Below are positions 26,356-34,302 of a stretch of 64,000 nt of DNA, piece after piece. The first letter of the stretch is position 1, and every line of letters starts with the position of its first letter. A program made the translations under genes and the position numbers. The stretch comes from Coriobacteriia bacterium (GTDB lineage Bacteria > Actinomycetota > Coriobacteriia > Anaerosomatales > Anaerosomataceae). The stretch covers positions 1 to 64,000 of the forward strand of contig JAUSBK010000008.1 in the NCBI GenBank assembly GCA_030652115.1, given 5' to 3'. The notes below the pieces were generated by a model. The model made no database searches. It saw nothing but the letters and a program-made list of their open reading frames with translations, and was not told the DNA's origin.

Positions 26356-27339
26356 ATGTCCCACCCCCTGGACCACACTGCAGAGCAGGTGCTGACCGTG
26401 CTTGCGGGCGGCCTGCCTGTCACGGCACGTCCGTATGCTGAGCTCGGCACCCGTGCGGGCCTGCCCGAGGCGGACGTCCTCTCGGTGCTGAGGGCGCTTA
26501 GGGACGGTCACCGCGTCCGTCGCATCGGCGCGGAGTTCTCGCCGGCAGGGCTGGGCTACCACGCGGCCCTCGGCGGGCTGGCCATCCCCGAAGACCGCAC
26601 CGAAGACGTGGCATCTATGCTGGGCGCGCTGCCCAACATCACCCACGTCTTCGAACTCGATGACCGGTACCGGCTGTGGTACGTCCTGGCCTCGCCGTCG
26701 CGCACGCGGCTCGAGATCGCCGAGGCCGAGCTCGCGCGCAGCGCGGGGGCGGCGGACCGCTATCGCGTGCTTCCGGACGAACTCTACAAGGTCACTGCGG
26801 CATTCGACACCGACGGCGCCCCCGAGATACCGGACCGCATAGACGCCGAGGCGGGTCCCGCGCTCGACCGGGACGAGAAGGCGCTCGTGCGACTCCTCCA
26901 GGGCGACCTGGCACTCGCCGAGCGGCCGTTCGCGGAACTCGTGCACACCCTCGGCGAGTGCGGCTTCGACATCGACGAACGGTGGGCGCTCGATCGCACG
27001 CAGGACCTGGCCGCGTCGGGCGCGCTGCGCCGCATCGGCGCTACGCTCCGCACGCGCGAGGAGCCGTGGCGCTCGGCGCTCACGGTCTGGCGCTCTCCGC
27101 GCGATCCGGCGGCCGCTGGCGCTCTCATCGCGTCCTTCCCCGAGGTGCTGCACGCGTTCGAGCGACGTGTGCCCGGCGGCATGGCGGTTCTGGCCGTGAT
27201 CGAGGGCCAGACGCGTGCTGAGATCGACCGTGCGATCGAGCGTATACGCATCGCGGGCGAGCTGGACGCGCCGCGCATCGCCTACCCGCTGCGCGAGTAC
27301 GCGCGCTCACCGATGCGGTACTTCACCGAAGGGGACTGA
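26356..27339 (+). CDS. ahbAB: Fused sirohaem decarboxylase AhbA-AhbB
   Basis: 327 residues. ATG 26356 is five bases after CGGAGG. The protein consists of two Lrp/AsnC-like halves. The N half (about 1-160) has RRIGAEFSPAGLGY and THVFELDDRYRLWYVL. The C half (about 175-327) has a winged-helix start, LRRIGATLRTREEPW and HAFERR. AhbA and AhbB are normally separate ~150-170-residue subunits of one enzyme that removes two acetate carboxyls from sirohaem, giving 12,18-didecarboxysirohaem. Here they are one chain, and the two RRIGA blocks mark the duplication. It lies between ahbD and hemL. The next enzyme, AhbC, is not in the window. A pure transcription factor is unlikely given this context. Confidence 0.85.
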   Translation: MSHPLDHTAEQVLTVLAGGLPVTARPYAELGTRAGLPEADVLSVLRALRDGHRVRRIGAEFSPAGLGYHAALGGLAIPEDRTEDVASMLGALPNITHVFELDDRYRLWYVLASPSRTRLEIAEAELARSAGAADRYRVLPDELYKVTAAFDTDGAPEIPDRIDAEAGPALDRDEKALVRLLQGDLALAERPFAELVHTLGECGFDIDERWALDRTQDLAASGALRRIGATLRTREEPWRSALTVWRSPRDPAAAGALIASFPEVLHAFERRVPGGMAVLAVIEGQTRAEIDRAIERIRIAGELDAPRIAYPLREYARSPMRYFTEGD

Positions 27340-27356
27340 CTCGCTTCGCTGACTGA

Positions 27357-27362
27357 TATACT
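27357..27362 (+). promoter_or_regulatory. Candidate -10 box (TATACT) for hemL
   Basis: TATACT sits in the 64-base gap between ahbAB and hemL, 41 bases before the hemL ATG. A weak CTGACT lies only 15 bases upstream as -35. hemL may therefore also have its own promoter. Confidence 0.35.
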
Positions 27363-27403
27363 CGCGTTTCGGCCGTCACAGACCTTGTAGGGGGCGCCTC
27401 TCC

Positions 27404-28687
27404 ATGAACCATGCACACTCCTCGGACCTGTTCGAGCGCGCCCAGCGCGTCATCCCGGGCGGCGTGAACTCGCCGGTCCGTGCGTTCCGCAGCGTGGGCA
27501 CTGACCCGCTCTTCTACGAGCGCGCGAAGGGTTCGCGCGTGTGGGACGCCGACGGCAACGAGTACATCGACTTCGTCGCCTCCTGGGGTCCGATGATCCT
27601 CGGCCACGGCCCGGACGTGGTGCTCGACGCGGTGCGGGCCCAACTCGATCGCGGCACGAGCTACGGTGCGCCGACCGAACTCGAGGTGCGCATGGCCGAG
27701 GCGGTGTGTGCCGCGGTTCCCTCCGTCGAGATGGTGCGCATGGTCTCGAGCGGCACTGAGGCCACGATGAGCGCGATCCGCCTCGCGCGCGGCTACACCG
27801 GCCGCGAGAAGTTCATCAAGTTCGACGGCAACTATCACGGTCACTCCGACGCACTGCTGGTGGCTGCTGGCAGCGGTCTGCTGACCCTGGGCATCCCCGG
27901 CACTCCCGGTGTCACCAAAGGCGCCGCCCAGGACACTATCGTGCTTCCGTACAACGACCTCGACGCGGTTGCCGCGGCGCTCGCCGCAGAAGGCGACGAG
28001 ATCGCGGCGATCATCGTCGAGCCGGTCTCCGGCAACATGGGAGTCGTTCCGCCCGCCGAGGGTTTCTTGCAGGGTCTGCGCGACCTGTGCGATACACACG
28101 GTGTCGTGCTCATCTTCGACGAGGTCATCACGGGCTTCCGTGTGGCGCTCGGCGGCGCGCAGGAGCGCTACGGCGTCATGCCCGACCTCACCACGCTCGG
28201 CAAGATCATCGGTGGCGGCTTCCCGGTGGGCGCCTTCGGCGGCAAGCGGGAGATCATGGACCAGCTCGCGCCCGTGGGTCCCGTCTACCAGGCCGGCACG
28301 CTCTCGGGCAATCCGGTGGCGATGGCGGCGGGTCTCGCGCTCATCGCCGAGCTCTCGAAGCCGGGGATCTACGACGAACTGGAGCGCAAAGGCGCGCGCC
28401 TTGAGGCGGGGCTACGGGCGGCCGCCTATGCTGCCGGGATCGACGCCTACTTCACGCGCGTGGGCGCCATGGCGTGCATCTTCTTCACCGCCGAGGTGGT
28501 GCGCGACTGGACGACCGCTTCGACGAGCGACACCGATCGCTACGCCCGCTACTTCCGAGGCATGCTCGACCGGGGTATCGTGCTCGCACCGAGCCAGTTC
28601 GAGGCCACGTTCGTCGGCATGGCGCACAGTGATGCGGACATCGATGCGATGACCGACGCGGCAGGAGAAGTGCTCGCCACGCTATGA
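27404..28687 (+). CDS. hemL: Glutamate-1-semialdehyde 2,1-aminomutase
   Basis: 427 residues from ATG 27404, with an AGGGGG site upstream. Family marks: [19 protein letters not shown] at the N-terminus, [30 protein letters not shown] and the PLP-binding Lys267 in TLGKIIGGG. It converts glutamate-1-semialdehyde, made by HemA, to 5-aminolevulinate. Length is standard. It closes the haem block; the next gene is convergent. Confidence 0.96.
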   Translation: MNHAHSSDLFERAQRVIPGGVNSPVRAFRSVGTDPLFYERAKGSRVWDADGNEYIDFVASWGPMILGHGPDVVLDAVRAQLDRGTSYGAPTELEVRMAEAVCAAVPSVEMVRMVSSGTEATMSAIRLARGYTGREKFIKFDGNYHGHSDALLVAAGSGLLTLGIPGTPGVTKGAAQDTIVLPYNDLDAVAAALAAEGDEIAAIIVEPVSGNMGVVPPAEGFLQGLRDLCDTHGVVLIFDEVITGFRVALGGAQERYGVMPDLTTLGKIIGGGFPVGAFGGKREIMDQLAPVGPVYQAGTLSGNPVAMAAGLALIAELSKPGIYDELERKGARLEAGLRAAAYAAGIDAYFTRVGAMACIFFTAEVVRDWTTASTSDTDRYARYFRGMLDRGIVLAPSQFEATFVGMAHSDADIDAMTDAAGEVLATL

Positions 28688-28705
28688 CGGCCACGGGTTC
28701 CGGAC

Positions 28706-29434
28706 CTAGTCATCGTCCTGTGAATCGTCGCGCGAAGGCCAACGGGGGGCCAGTTCGCGCGTGAACCTTGCCAGTTCCTCTCGCTGGTGGCGCAGTTTCT
28801 CGCGCGCCGCGTCCACGAGGTTCTGTGATTGCGCGGAGTAGCGTTCCGTGCACATGACGGTCTCGGACTCTATGCGGTGCCGATCGCTCTCAGCGACCTC
28901 GGTCGTCGTCTCGTGGAACGCAGACCCCGGGCGGGTCTCGTCCGCCTCCGTCTCGATGATCTGACGCCCGTCAGGGTAGAGCCAGACGCGGACCAGGTTC
29001 GTGCTCGTTGCGCCGAGGCGCTGCAGCTCCTCGTGATAGACAATGCCCTCCGGCGACAGCTGGGTGAAGCTTCCCGGGCCGTGATCGATCCGGCCACCGG
29101 GTGCTCGGCCGAGCCGCTCCCGCCAGTCGCGGTGTTCCTTCATCCGCTGCGCGTCGGGGATAGAGGCGAGCGCTGCGTCAAGGTCAAAGTCGGGCTGCGA
29201 GTCCGCCCGTGCCGCCTTCTGCGCCTCCCCGTCGGATGCCTGTGAGTCGGGGCAGACGAGTCCAGGACCCAGGTGGCCGTCCTTGCGAGCGCCGCAGATG
29301 GTACACGGGGCCCCGTTGGCGTCACAGCTCTCGCACACTTCCCCGGCTCTGTCGAATCGAACTCCGCAGTACGCGCACTTGAATCCGTGCTCGTCGCAGC
29401 ACACTTGGTATTCTGCAGGCGTGTAGGTACTCAC
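28706..29434 (-). CDS. Hypothetical protein with N-terminal cysteine-pair (zinc-ribbon-like) region
   Basis: 242 residues from GTG 29434, with GGAGGGAG seven bases upstream on the minus strand. The first ~60 residues contain CAYC, CESC and CTIC pairs plus single cysteines, suggesting two zinc knuckles. The middle has no recognised domain (LVRVWLYPDGRQIIETE). The C-terminus is a charged helical stretch (AAREKLRHQREELARFTREL) ending in an acidic tail. No family is recognised. It is convergent with hemL and divergent from galU, so probably monocistronic. A DNA- or protein-binding role is only a guess. Confidence 0.65.
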   Translation of the reverse strand: MSTYTPAEYQVCCDEHGFKCAYCGVRFDRAGEVCESCDANGAPCTICGARKDGHLGPGLVCPDSQASDGEAQKAARADSQPDFDLDAALASIPDAQRMKEHRDWRERLGRAPGGRIDHGPGSFTQLSPEGIVYHEELQRLGATSTNLVRVWLYPDGRQIIETEADETRPGSAFHETTTEVAESDRHRIESETVMCTERYSAQSQNLVDAAREKLRHQREELARFTRELAPRWPSRDDSQDDD

Positions 29435-29610
29435 GGTGCTCCCTCCGCAGGCTGCCTGTAACGACGTGTGTACCCGCTTCCGGGCTGCCCCGCGCGACCG
29501 CTCTGGCCTGGCGCGCGGTTACCTCGGCGGGTGGGTTGGAGTACCCTGTGATGTTGCGTACGGATTCCGGTGCGCACGAGCACTTATGCCACCTTAGAGA
29601 GGGCACACGC

Positions 29611-30462
29611 ATGAAGGCCATCATCCCCGCCGCGGGACTCGGCACCCGGTTCCTTCCGGCCACCAAGGAGCAGCCGAAAGAGATGCTGCCCGTGGTGAGC
29701 AAGCCGGTCATCCAGTACGTGGTGGAAGAGGCGGTGGCTGCCGGCGTGAACGACGTTCTCGTCGTGACCGGCAGGGGTAAGCGTGCCATCGAGGACCACT
29801 TCGACCGCTCCGCGGAACTCGAGGACCTGCTCGAGAGGAGCGGCAACACCGAGAAGCTGCGACAGATCCGCGCCATCCCGGAACTCGCGAACGTCTTCTA
29901 CGTCCGGCAGGGTCGGCCTCGCGGACTCGGTCACGCCGTGCTGTGCGGTGCGCCGCACACCGGCGATGAGCCGTTCTACGTGATGCTCGGCGACGTCCTC
30001 GTGCCGAAGAACGACTGCCTGCCCAGGCTCAAGGCGGTCTACGACCGGTATGGCGCGTCGGTCCTTGCGGTCGAACCTGTCGAGCAGCAGTACGTGAGCC
30101 GGTATGGCGTCATCGCCGGCACGGAAGTCGAGCCCGGCGTATGGAAGATCACCGACCTCGTCGAGAAGCCCCCGGCCAACGAGGCTCCCTCTAATCTGGC
30201 CATCTTCGGGCGCTACCTGCTCACCCCCGAGGTCATGCGCATTCTTCCGCGTGTGGATGCGGGCCGTGGCGGCGAGATCCAGCTCACTGATGCGCTACGG
30301 AAGCTCCTGGAGACCCAGGAGATCTACGCCATCACGATGGACTGCGTCGGCTACGACACCGGCAACGTTCTGTCGTGGCTTGAGGCCAACATCGCAATTG
30401 CGCTCGATACCGAGGAGTACGGCATCCAGCTGAGGGAACGCCTCGGCCGTCTGCTGCGCTAG
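29611..30462 (+). CDS. galU: UTP-glucose-1-phosphate uridylyltransferase
   Basis: 283 residues. ATG 29611 gives the family start MKAIIPAAGLGTRFLPATKE, with the KEMLPVV block directly after; AGAGAGGG lies upstream. Also present are the substrate motif RPRGLGHAV, the metal-site GDVLV and the second-lysine region WKITDLVEKP. It makes UDP-glucose, a precursor for glycans, and opens the surface-polysaccharide locus. The ~290-residue length is typical for bacterial GalU. Confidence 0.95.
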   Translation: MKAIIPAAGLGTRFLPATKEQPKEMLPVVSKPVIQYVVEEAVAAGVNDVLVVTGRGKRAIEDHFDRSAELEDLLERSGNTEKLRQIRAIPELANVFYVRQGRPRGLGHAVLCGAPHTGDEPFYVMLGDVLVPKNDCLPRLKAVYDRYGASVLAVEPVEQQYVSRYGVIAGTEVEPGVWKITDLVEKPPANEAPSNLAIFGRYLLTPEVMRILPRVDAGRGGEIQLTDALRKLLETQEIYAITMDCVGYDTGNVLSWLEANIAIALDTEEYGIQLRERLGRLLR

Positions 30463-30503
30463 GTCCCTGGCAACGACCGTTCGTCGCCTTCGACTGCCGG
30501 ATA

Positions 30504-30534
30504 TCACTTTGAATCTGCCGTTCGGCAAGTGATT
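30504..30534 (+). repeat. Inverted repeat upstream of the CAP-domain protein
   Basis: ATCACTT (30504-30510) and AAGTGAT (30528-30534) are perfect complements around a 17-base loop that itself holds GCC-GTTC-GGC. The site lies ~100 bases before the ATG at 30633. It could be an operator or an RNA hairpin. No T-run follows, so it is not a clear terminator of galU. Confidence 0.35.
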
Positions 30535-30632
30535 TGCAACCGCTTGCGCTCAAGTGCGTCTCTCCGCGTGCCGACACCGTAGAGAGAGTTCTGTTCCGCA
30601 CGGCCGACGGCAGCATCACCAGGGGTGTGTTG

Positions 30633-32234
30633 ATGAATCAACAGCGTTTGTTCGCGCGCGCTCATGTGTCGCTCGTCGCCGCCTCGGTGGCGTGCGCGCT
30701 TCTCGCGAGCCTGGGCTCCTTCTACGCTCCGGCGAGCGTGCTTCCCAAGGCCGTTGCCGCCACGTTCACCGTGGACACCTCGGCGCGTACCGAAGACCAG
30801 GTGCGCGCGGCATGGGCGCAGCTGAAGCCCGTCTACACCGGCTCGGCGTACTCGGTCGTACCGAGCGTCGTGGCGCCCTACGCACCGGGCGACGCAGCGG
30901 CAGGGTACCGCACCGACGGCGTGAACATGATCAACTTTGGCCGCTACCTTGCCGGTTTGCCGCGCGACGTGACGCTGTCCTCCACCAGGAACTCGAACGG
31001 GCAGTACGGTTCGGTGCTGCTCTCGGCATCCACGTTCTCGCACACCCCGCCGAAGCCGGCCGCCATGGACGACTCGTTCTACGCGATCGGCTACGCCGCG
31101 ACGAGCTCGAGCAACATCGGCGGCGGCTACACCACGAGCTGGTCGTTCCAGAAGGGCTGTCTCGACGATGACGACGCGGGCAACATCACCCGGGTCGGTC
31201 ACCGGCGCTGGCTGCTCAACCCGCGGATGCTCTACACCGGCATCGGGTATGCCGAGGGCTACCACACCACCTATGCGTTCGACTCGTCGCGCTCGTCCAC
31301 CGAGGTGAGCTACGACTTCGTCGCCTGGCCGTCGGCGGGCGTGTTCCCGGTGGATTTCGCGAGCCGCTACACGCCCTGGTCCGTCACGCTCAACCCGGCG
31401 AAGTACGACTGGGACGCAACGCGCACCGGGCACACGGTGACGATGCGTCGCGTGCGGGATGGGGCCACGTGGACACTCGATGCCGCCGACACCGACACGA
31501 CCGCGGAGTACTTCAACGCCGACTTCGGCGGCTACGGCGTGGCGAATGTGTTCATCTTCCGGCCGGATCCGGCGACCATCGCCTACGCGCCCGGTGACCA
31601 GTTCGACATCACGCTCAGCGGCGGCATCTACGCCGAGGGAACGAAGACGCCGGTCTCCGTGAGCTATCGCACCAGCTTCGGCGCACTCACGGGCGCGTCC
31701 ACGACGTTCGCGTCACCGCTTGACCCCACGACCCCCGAGGATCCGACGATCCCCGAGGATCCGACGACACCCCCCGCCCCGACGACCACGTTCGTGCCGG
31801 TCTACCGGTTCTTCAACAAGGCCATTAGCAGCCACTTCTACACCGCCTCGGTCACCGAGCGCGATGCCGTGATCGCCCGATACGCAGCGACCTACGCCTA
31901 CGAGGGCGTTGCGTACTCCATCAACACTGCGAACCCAGCCAACTACGCGCCGCTCTACCGCTTCTTCAACAAGTCCAACGGCAGCCACTTCTATACGCCC
32001 TCGGTGGCCGAGCGGGACGCGGTCATCGCGCAGTGGTCGGCTACGTACGCCTACGAGGGACCCGCGTACAACGTCTCGCTCACATCCGGGGGCTGCGCGC
32101 CGATGTACCGCTTCTACAACAAGACCAACGGCAGCCACTTCTACACCGTCTCCGCCGAGGAGCGGGATGCGGTGATCGCGGGCCTTGCGCACATCTACAG
32201 CTACGAGGGCATCACGTACTTCGTGGGGAACTGA
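30633..32234 (+). CDS. Secreted CAP-domain protein with three C-terminal DUF5648 repeats
   Basis: 533 residues. ATG 30633 opens a signal peptide (basic start, hydrophobic core ending near AVAAT). Residues ~50-240 look like a CAP/SCP (PF00188) domain, with VNMINFGRYLAGLP, SHTPPKPAAM and a GHRRWLLNP block as in bacterial CAP proteins. A beta-rich region follows, then a Pro/Thr/Glu linker built from repeated TPEDPT units. Three DUF5648 modules follow (from ~31797, 31951 and 32098), each with YRFxN, HFYT, ERDAVIA and YEG. The modules match those of the protein at 2-733. It is probably cell-surface or extracellular. CAP function is uncertain. A strong terminator follows. Confidence 0.8.
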   Translation: MNQQRLFARAHVSLVAASVACALLASLGSFYAPASVLPKAVAATFTVDTSARTEDQVRAAWAQLKPVYTGSAYSVVPSVVAPYAPGDAAAGYRTDGVNMINFGRYLAGLPRDVTLSSTRNSNGQYGSVLLSASTFSHTPPKPAAMDDSFYAIGYAATSSSNIGGGYTTSWSFQKGCLDDDDAGNITRVGHRRWLLNPRMLYTGIGYAEGYHTTYAFDSSRSSTEVSYDFVAWPSAGVFPVDFASRYTPWSVTLNPAKYDWDATRTGHTVTMRRVRDGATWTLDAADTDTTAEYFNADFGGYGVANVFIFRPDPATIAYAPGDQFDITLSGGIYAEGTKTPVSVSYRTSFGALTGASTTFASPLDPTTPEDPTIPEDPTTPPAPTTTFVPVYRFFNKAISSHFYTASVTERDAVIARYAATYAYEGVAYSINTANPANYAPLYRFFNKSNGSHFYTPSVAERDAVIAQWSATYAYEGPAYNVSLTSGGCAPMYRFYNKTNGSHFYTVSAEERDAVIAGLAHIYSYEGITYFVGN

Positions 32235-32257
32235 GGCGCCGAATCGTTGACAGACTG

Positions 32258-32286
32258 AGGGCCGCATCCAGACAGGGTGCGGCCCT
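32258..32286 (+). terminator. Strong hairpin terminator after the CAP-domain gene
   Basis: AGGGCCGCATCC (32258-32269) pairs with GGGTGCGGCCCT (32275-32286): 12 pairs including one G-U, with a five-base loop. No U-tract follows, as often in high-GC actinobacteria. Confidence 0.65.
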
Positions 32287-32294
32287 ACTGATGG

Positions 32295-32404
32295 TATCCT
32301 GTGATGGTTCTGCCGGGCTCGAGGCTCGGAGTCCACGCGTGGACGCTGCCAGTGGCCGTCCACGCATGATGCAGCTGCCGGACACCGCCAACTGGAGGGC
32401 ACTG
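32295..32404 (+). promoter_or_regulatory. rfbF leader: -10 box, perfect palindrome and competing hairpin
   Basis: TATCCT (32295-32300) is a possible -10 box. GTCCACGCGTGGAC (32331-32344) is a perfect 14-base palindrome. Its right part, GCGTGGACG (32337-32345), also pairs perfectly with CGTCCACGC (32357-32365), and an inner GCC/GGC pair extends that stem. The two structures exclude each other in RNA; in DNA the palindrome and third half-site could bind a dimeric regulator. Confidence 0.4.
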
Positions 32405-33172
32405 ATGAAGGTAGTCATTCTTGCAGGCGGTCTCGGTACGCGCCTGTCCGAGGAGACGAGCGTTCGGCCGAAGCCGATGGCCGAGATCGGCGACAAGCCG
32501 ATCCTCTGGCACATCATGAAGATGTACAGCCACTACGGCTTCAACGAATTCGTCATCTGTCTGGGCTACAAGGGCTACATGATCAAGGAGTACTTCTCCA
32601 ACTACTTCTTGCACAACTGCGACGTGACCTTCGACATGCGCACCAACGAACTCGCGGTGCATCAGAACGTCAACGAGCCCTGGAAGGTGACACTCGTCGA
32701 CACGGGCGCGGAGACGATGACGGGCGGCCGCGTGAAGCGTGTGGCCGAGTACCTCAACGGCGAGCGCTTCATGCTCACCTACGGTGACGGCGTCGCGGAT
32801 GTCGACATCCCTGCGCTGCTCGCGTTCCATGAGGCGCATGGCAAGCAGGCGACGCTTACCGCCGTCCAGCCGCTCGGCCGCTTCGGCGCGCTCGATGTGG
32901 AGGGTGACGCGGTGCGCTCGTTCCGCGAGAAGCCCCTCGGCGATGGCGACTGGATCAACGGCGGCTTCATGGTCCTCGAGCCGGGCGTGCTCGACCGGAT
33001 CGAATCGGACGAGACGATCTTCGAAGGGTATCCACTGCAGTCGCTCGCTGCCGAAGGCGAGCTGCGCGCCTACCAGCACGCGGGCTTCTGGCAGCCGATG
33101 GACACACTGCGCGACAAGCGACACCTGGAGGACCTCTGGGACTCGGGTTCAGCGCCGTGGAAGGTGTGGTGA
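32405..33172 (+). CDS. rfbF: Glucose-1-phosphate cytidylyltransferase
   Basis: 255 residues from ATG 32405. The start MKVVILAGGLGTRLSEETSV and the RPKPMAEIGDKPILWHIMK block are diagnostic of RfbF/AscA. LTYGDGVADVD holds the metal-binding Asp. It makes CDP-glucose from CTP and glucose-1-phosphate, the entry to 3,6-dideoxyhexoses and related branched sugars. rfbG overlaps its end. Confidence 0.95.
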   Translation: MKVVILAGGLGTRLSEETSVRPKPMAEIGDKPILWHIMKMYSHYGFNEFVICLGYKGYMIKEYFSNYFLHNCDVTFDMRTNELAVHQNVNEPWKVTLVDTGAETMTGGRVKRVAEYLNGERFMLTYGDGVADVDIPALLAFHEAHGKQATLTAVQPLGRFGALDVEGDAVRSFREKPLGDGDWINGGFMVLEPGVLDRIESDETIFEGYPLQSLAAEGELRAYQHAGFWQPMDTLRDKRHLEDLWDSGSAPWKVW

Positions 33173-34302
33173 GGGTGGCCGAGCTCTTCGGCAACGCATA
33201 CGCCGGACGGCGCGTGCTCATCACTGGACACACCGGCTTCAAGGGCTCGTGGCTGGTCGAGTGGCTGCTGATGCTCGGCGCCGAGGTGAGCGGTTACGCA
33301 CTCGAGCCGCCGACGGACCCGAGCCTGTTCGACGAGCTGGGTCTCGCCGAACGGCTCACGCGGCACGTCATCGGCGACGTGCGCGATCTCGCGCACCTTC
33401 GCGAGGTGATACGGGCGGCCGCACCCGAGATCGTGTTCCACCTCGCAGCACAGCCGCTCGTGCGGCTTTCGTACGAGACGCCGGTCGAGACCTACGAGAC
33501 CAACGTCATGGGCACCGTGAACCTCCTGGAGGCGGCTCGGTCGTGTCCGTCTGTGCGCGCGATCGTGGTGGTCACCTCCGACAAGTGCTACGAGAACCGT
33601 GAGACCGGCCATGCGTACCGCGAGGGCGACGCGATGGGCGGTTACGATCCGTACAGCTCCTCGAAGGGCTGCGCCGAGCTGGTGACCGCGGCATACCGCC
33701 GGTCGTTTTACGGCGAGGCGTCGCCGGTGCGCATCGCGAGCGTCCGCGCCGGCAACGTCATCGGCGGCGGTGATTGGGCGGCCGATCGCATCGTGCCCGA
33801 CTGTATCCGGGCGCTCGAGGCGGGAGCGCCGATAGTGGTGCGCAACCCGGACGCGGTTCGTCCCTGGCAGCACGTGCTCGAGCCGCTCTCCGGCTACCTG
33901 TACCTCGGGAGCCGGATGCTCGGCGGCTCCGCCGATTTCGACGGACCGTGGAACTTCGGCCCGGAGGAGCAGGGCACCGTGCCCGTGCGCGAGGTGGCCG
34001 ACGCGATCGTCGCGGCATGGGGTTCCGGCACGTGGACGACGCCCCCGCAGCCGGGCGGTCCGCACGAGGCGCACCTGCTCGTGCTCGACATCACCAAGGT
34101 GCATGAGCACCTCGGCTGGCGACCGCTATATCCGGTGGCGCGCACGCTCGAGGTGACCGCCGCATGGTACGCCGCTCGGCACGAGGGCGCCGACATCGTG
34201 GCCATCACCGGGGCCGACATCACCGCATACGCCGACGAGGCCGTCCGCACGGGCGCCGTGTGGGCGAACGACCGCACCACAGGAAGCGAGCAGACCACGT
34301 GA
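33169..34302 (+). CDS. rfbG: CDP-glucose 4,6-dehydratase
   Basis: 377 residues from GTG 33169, which overlaps the rfbF stop as GTGA and is four bases after GGAAGG; GTG codons at 33157, 33166 and 33175 are alternatives. It is an extended SDR: nucleotide loop ITGHTGFKGSW (the CDP-glucose dehydratase form), FHLAAQPLVRLSYE, VTSDKCYEN and the catalytic YSSSK. It makes CDP-4-keto-6-deoxyglucose from CDP-glucose. The gene overlaps rfbH by four bases. Confidence 0.94.
   Translation: MRVAELFGNAYAGRRVLITGHTGFKGSWLVEWLLMLGAEVSGYALEPPTDPSLFDELGLAERLTRHVIGDVRDLAHLREVIRAAAPEIVFHLAAQPLVRLSYETPVETYETNVMGTVNLLEAARSCPSVRAIVVVTSDKCYENRETGHAYREGDAMGGYDPYSSSKGCAELVTAAYRRSFYGEASPVRIASVRAGNVIGGGDWAADRIVPDCIRALEAGAPIVVRNPDAVRPWQHVLEPLSGYLYLGSRMLGGSADFDGPWNFGPEEQGTVPVREVADAIVAAWGSGTWTTPPQPGGPHEAHLLVLDITKVHEHLGWRPLYPVARTLEVTAAWYAARHEGADIVAITGADITAYADEAVRTGAVWANDRTTGSEQTT

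Noticed and set aside
26356-27339. Pair of Lrp/AsnC transcription regulators
   Set aside because: Two AsnC-like halves in one chain next to ahbD and hem genes, with the RRIGA blocks of sirohaem decarboxylase, fit AhbA-AhbB better.
32247-32252. TTGACA as -35 box for rfbF
   Set aside because: It lies before the terminator hairpin and 42 bases from the nearest -10-like hexamer.
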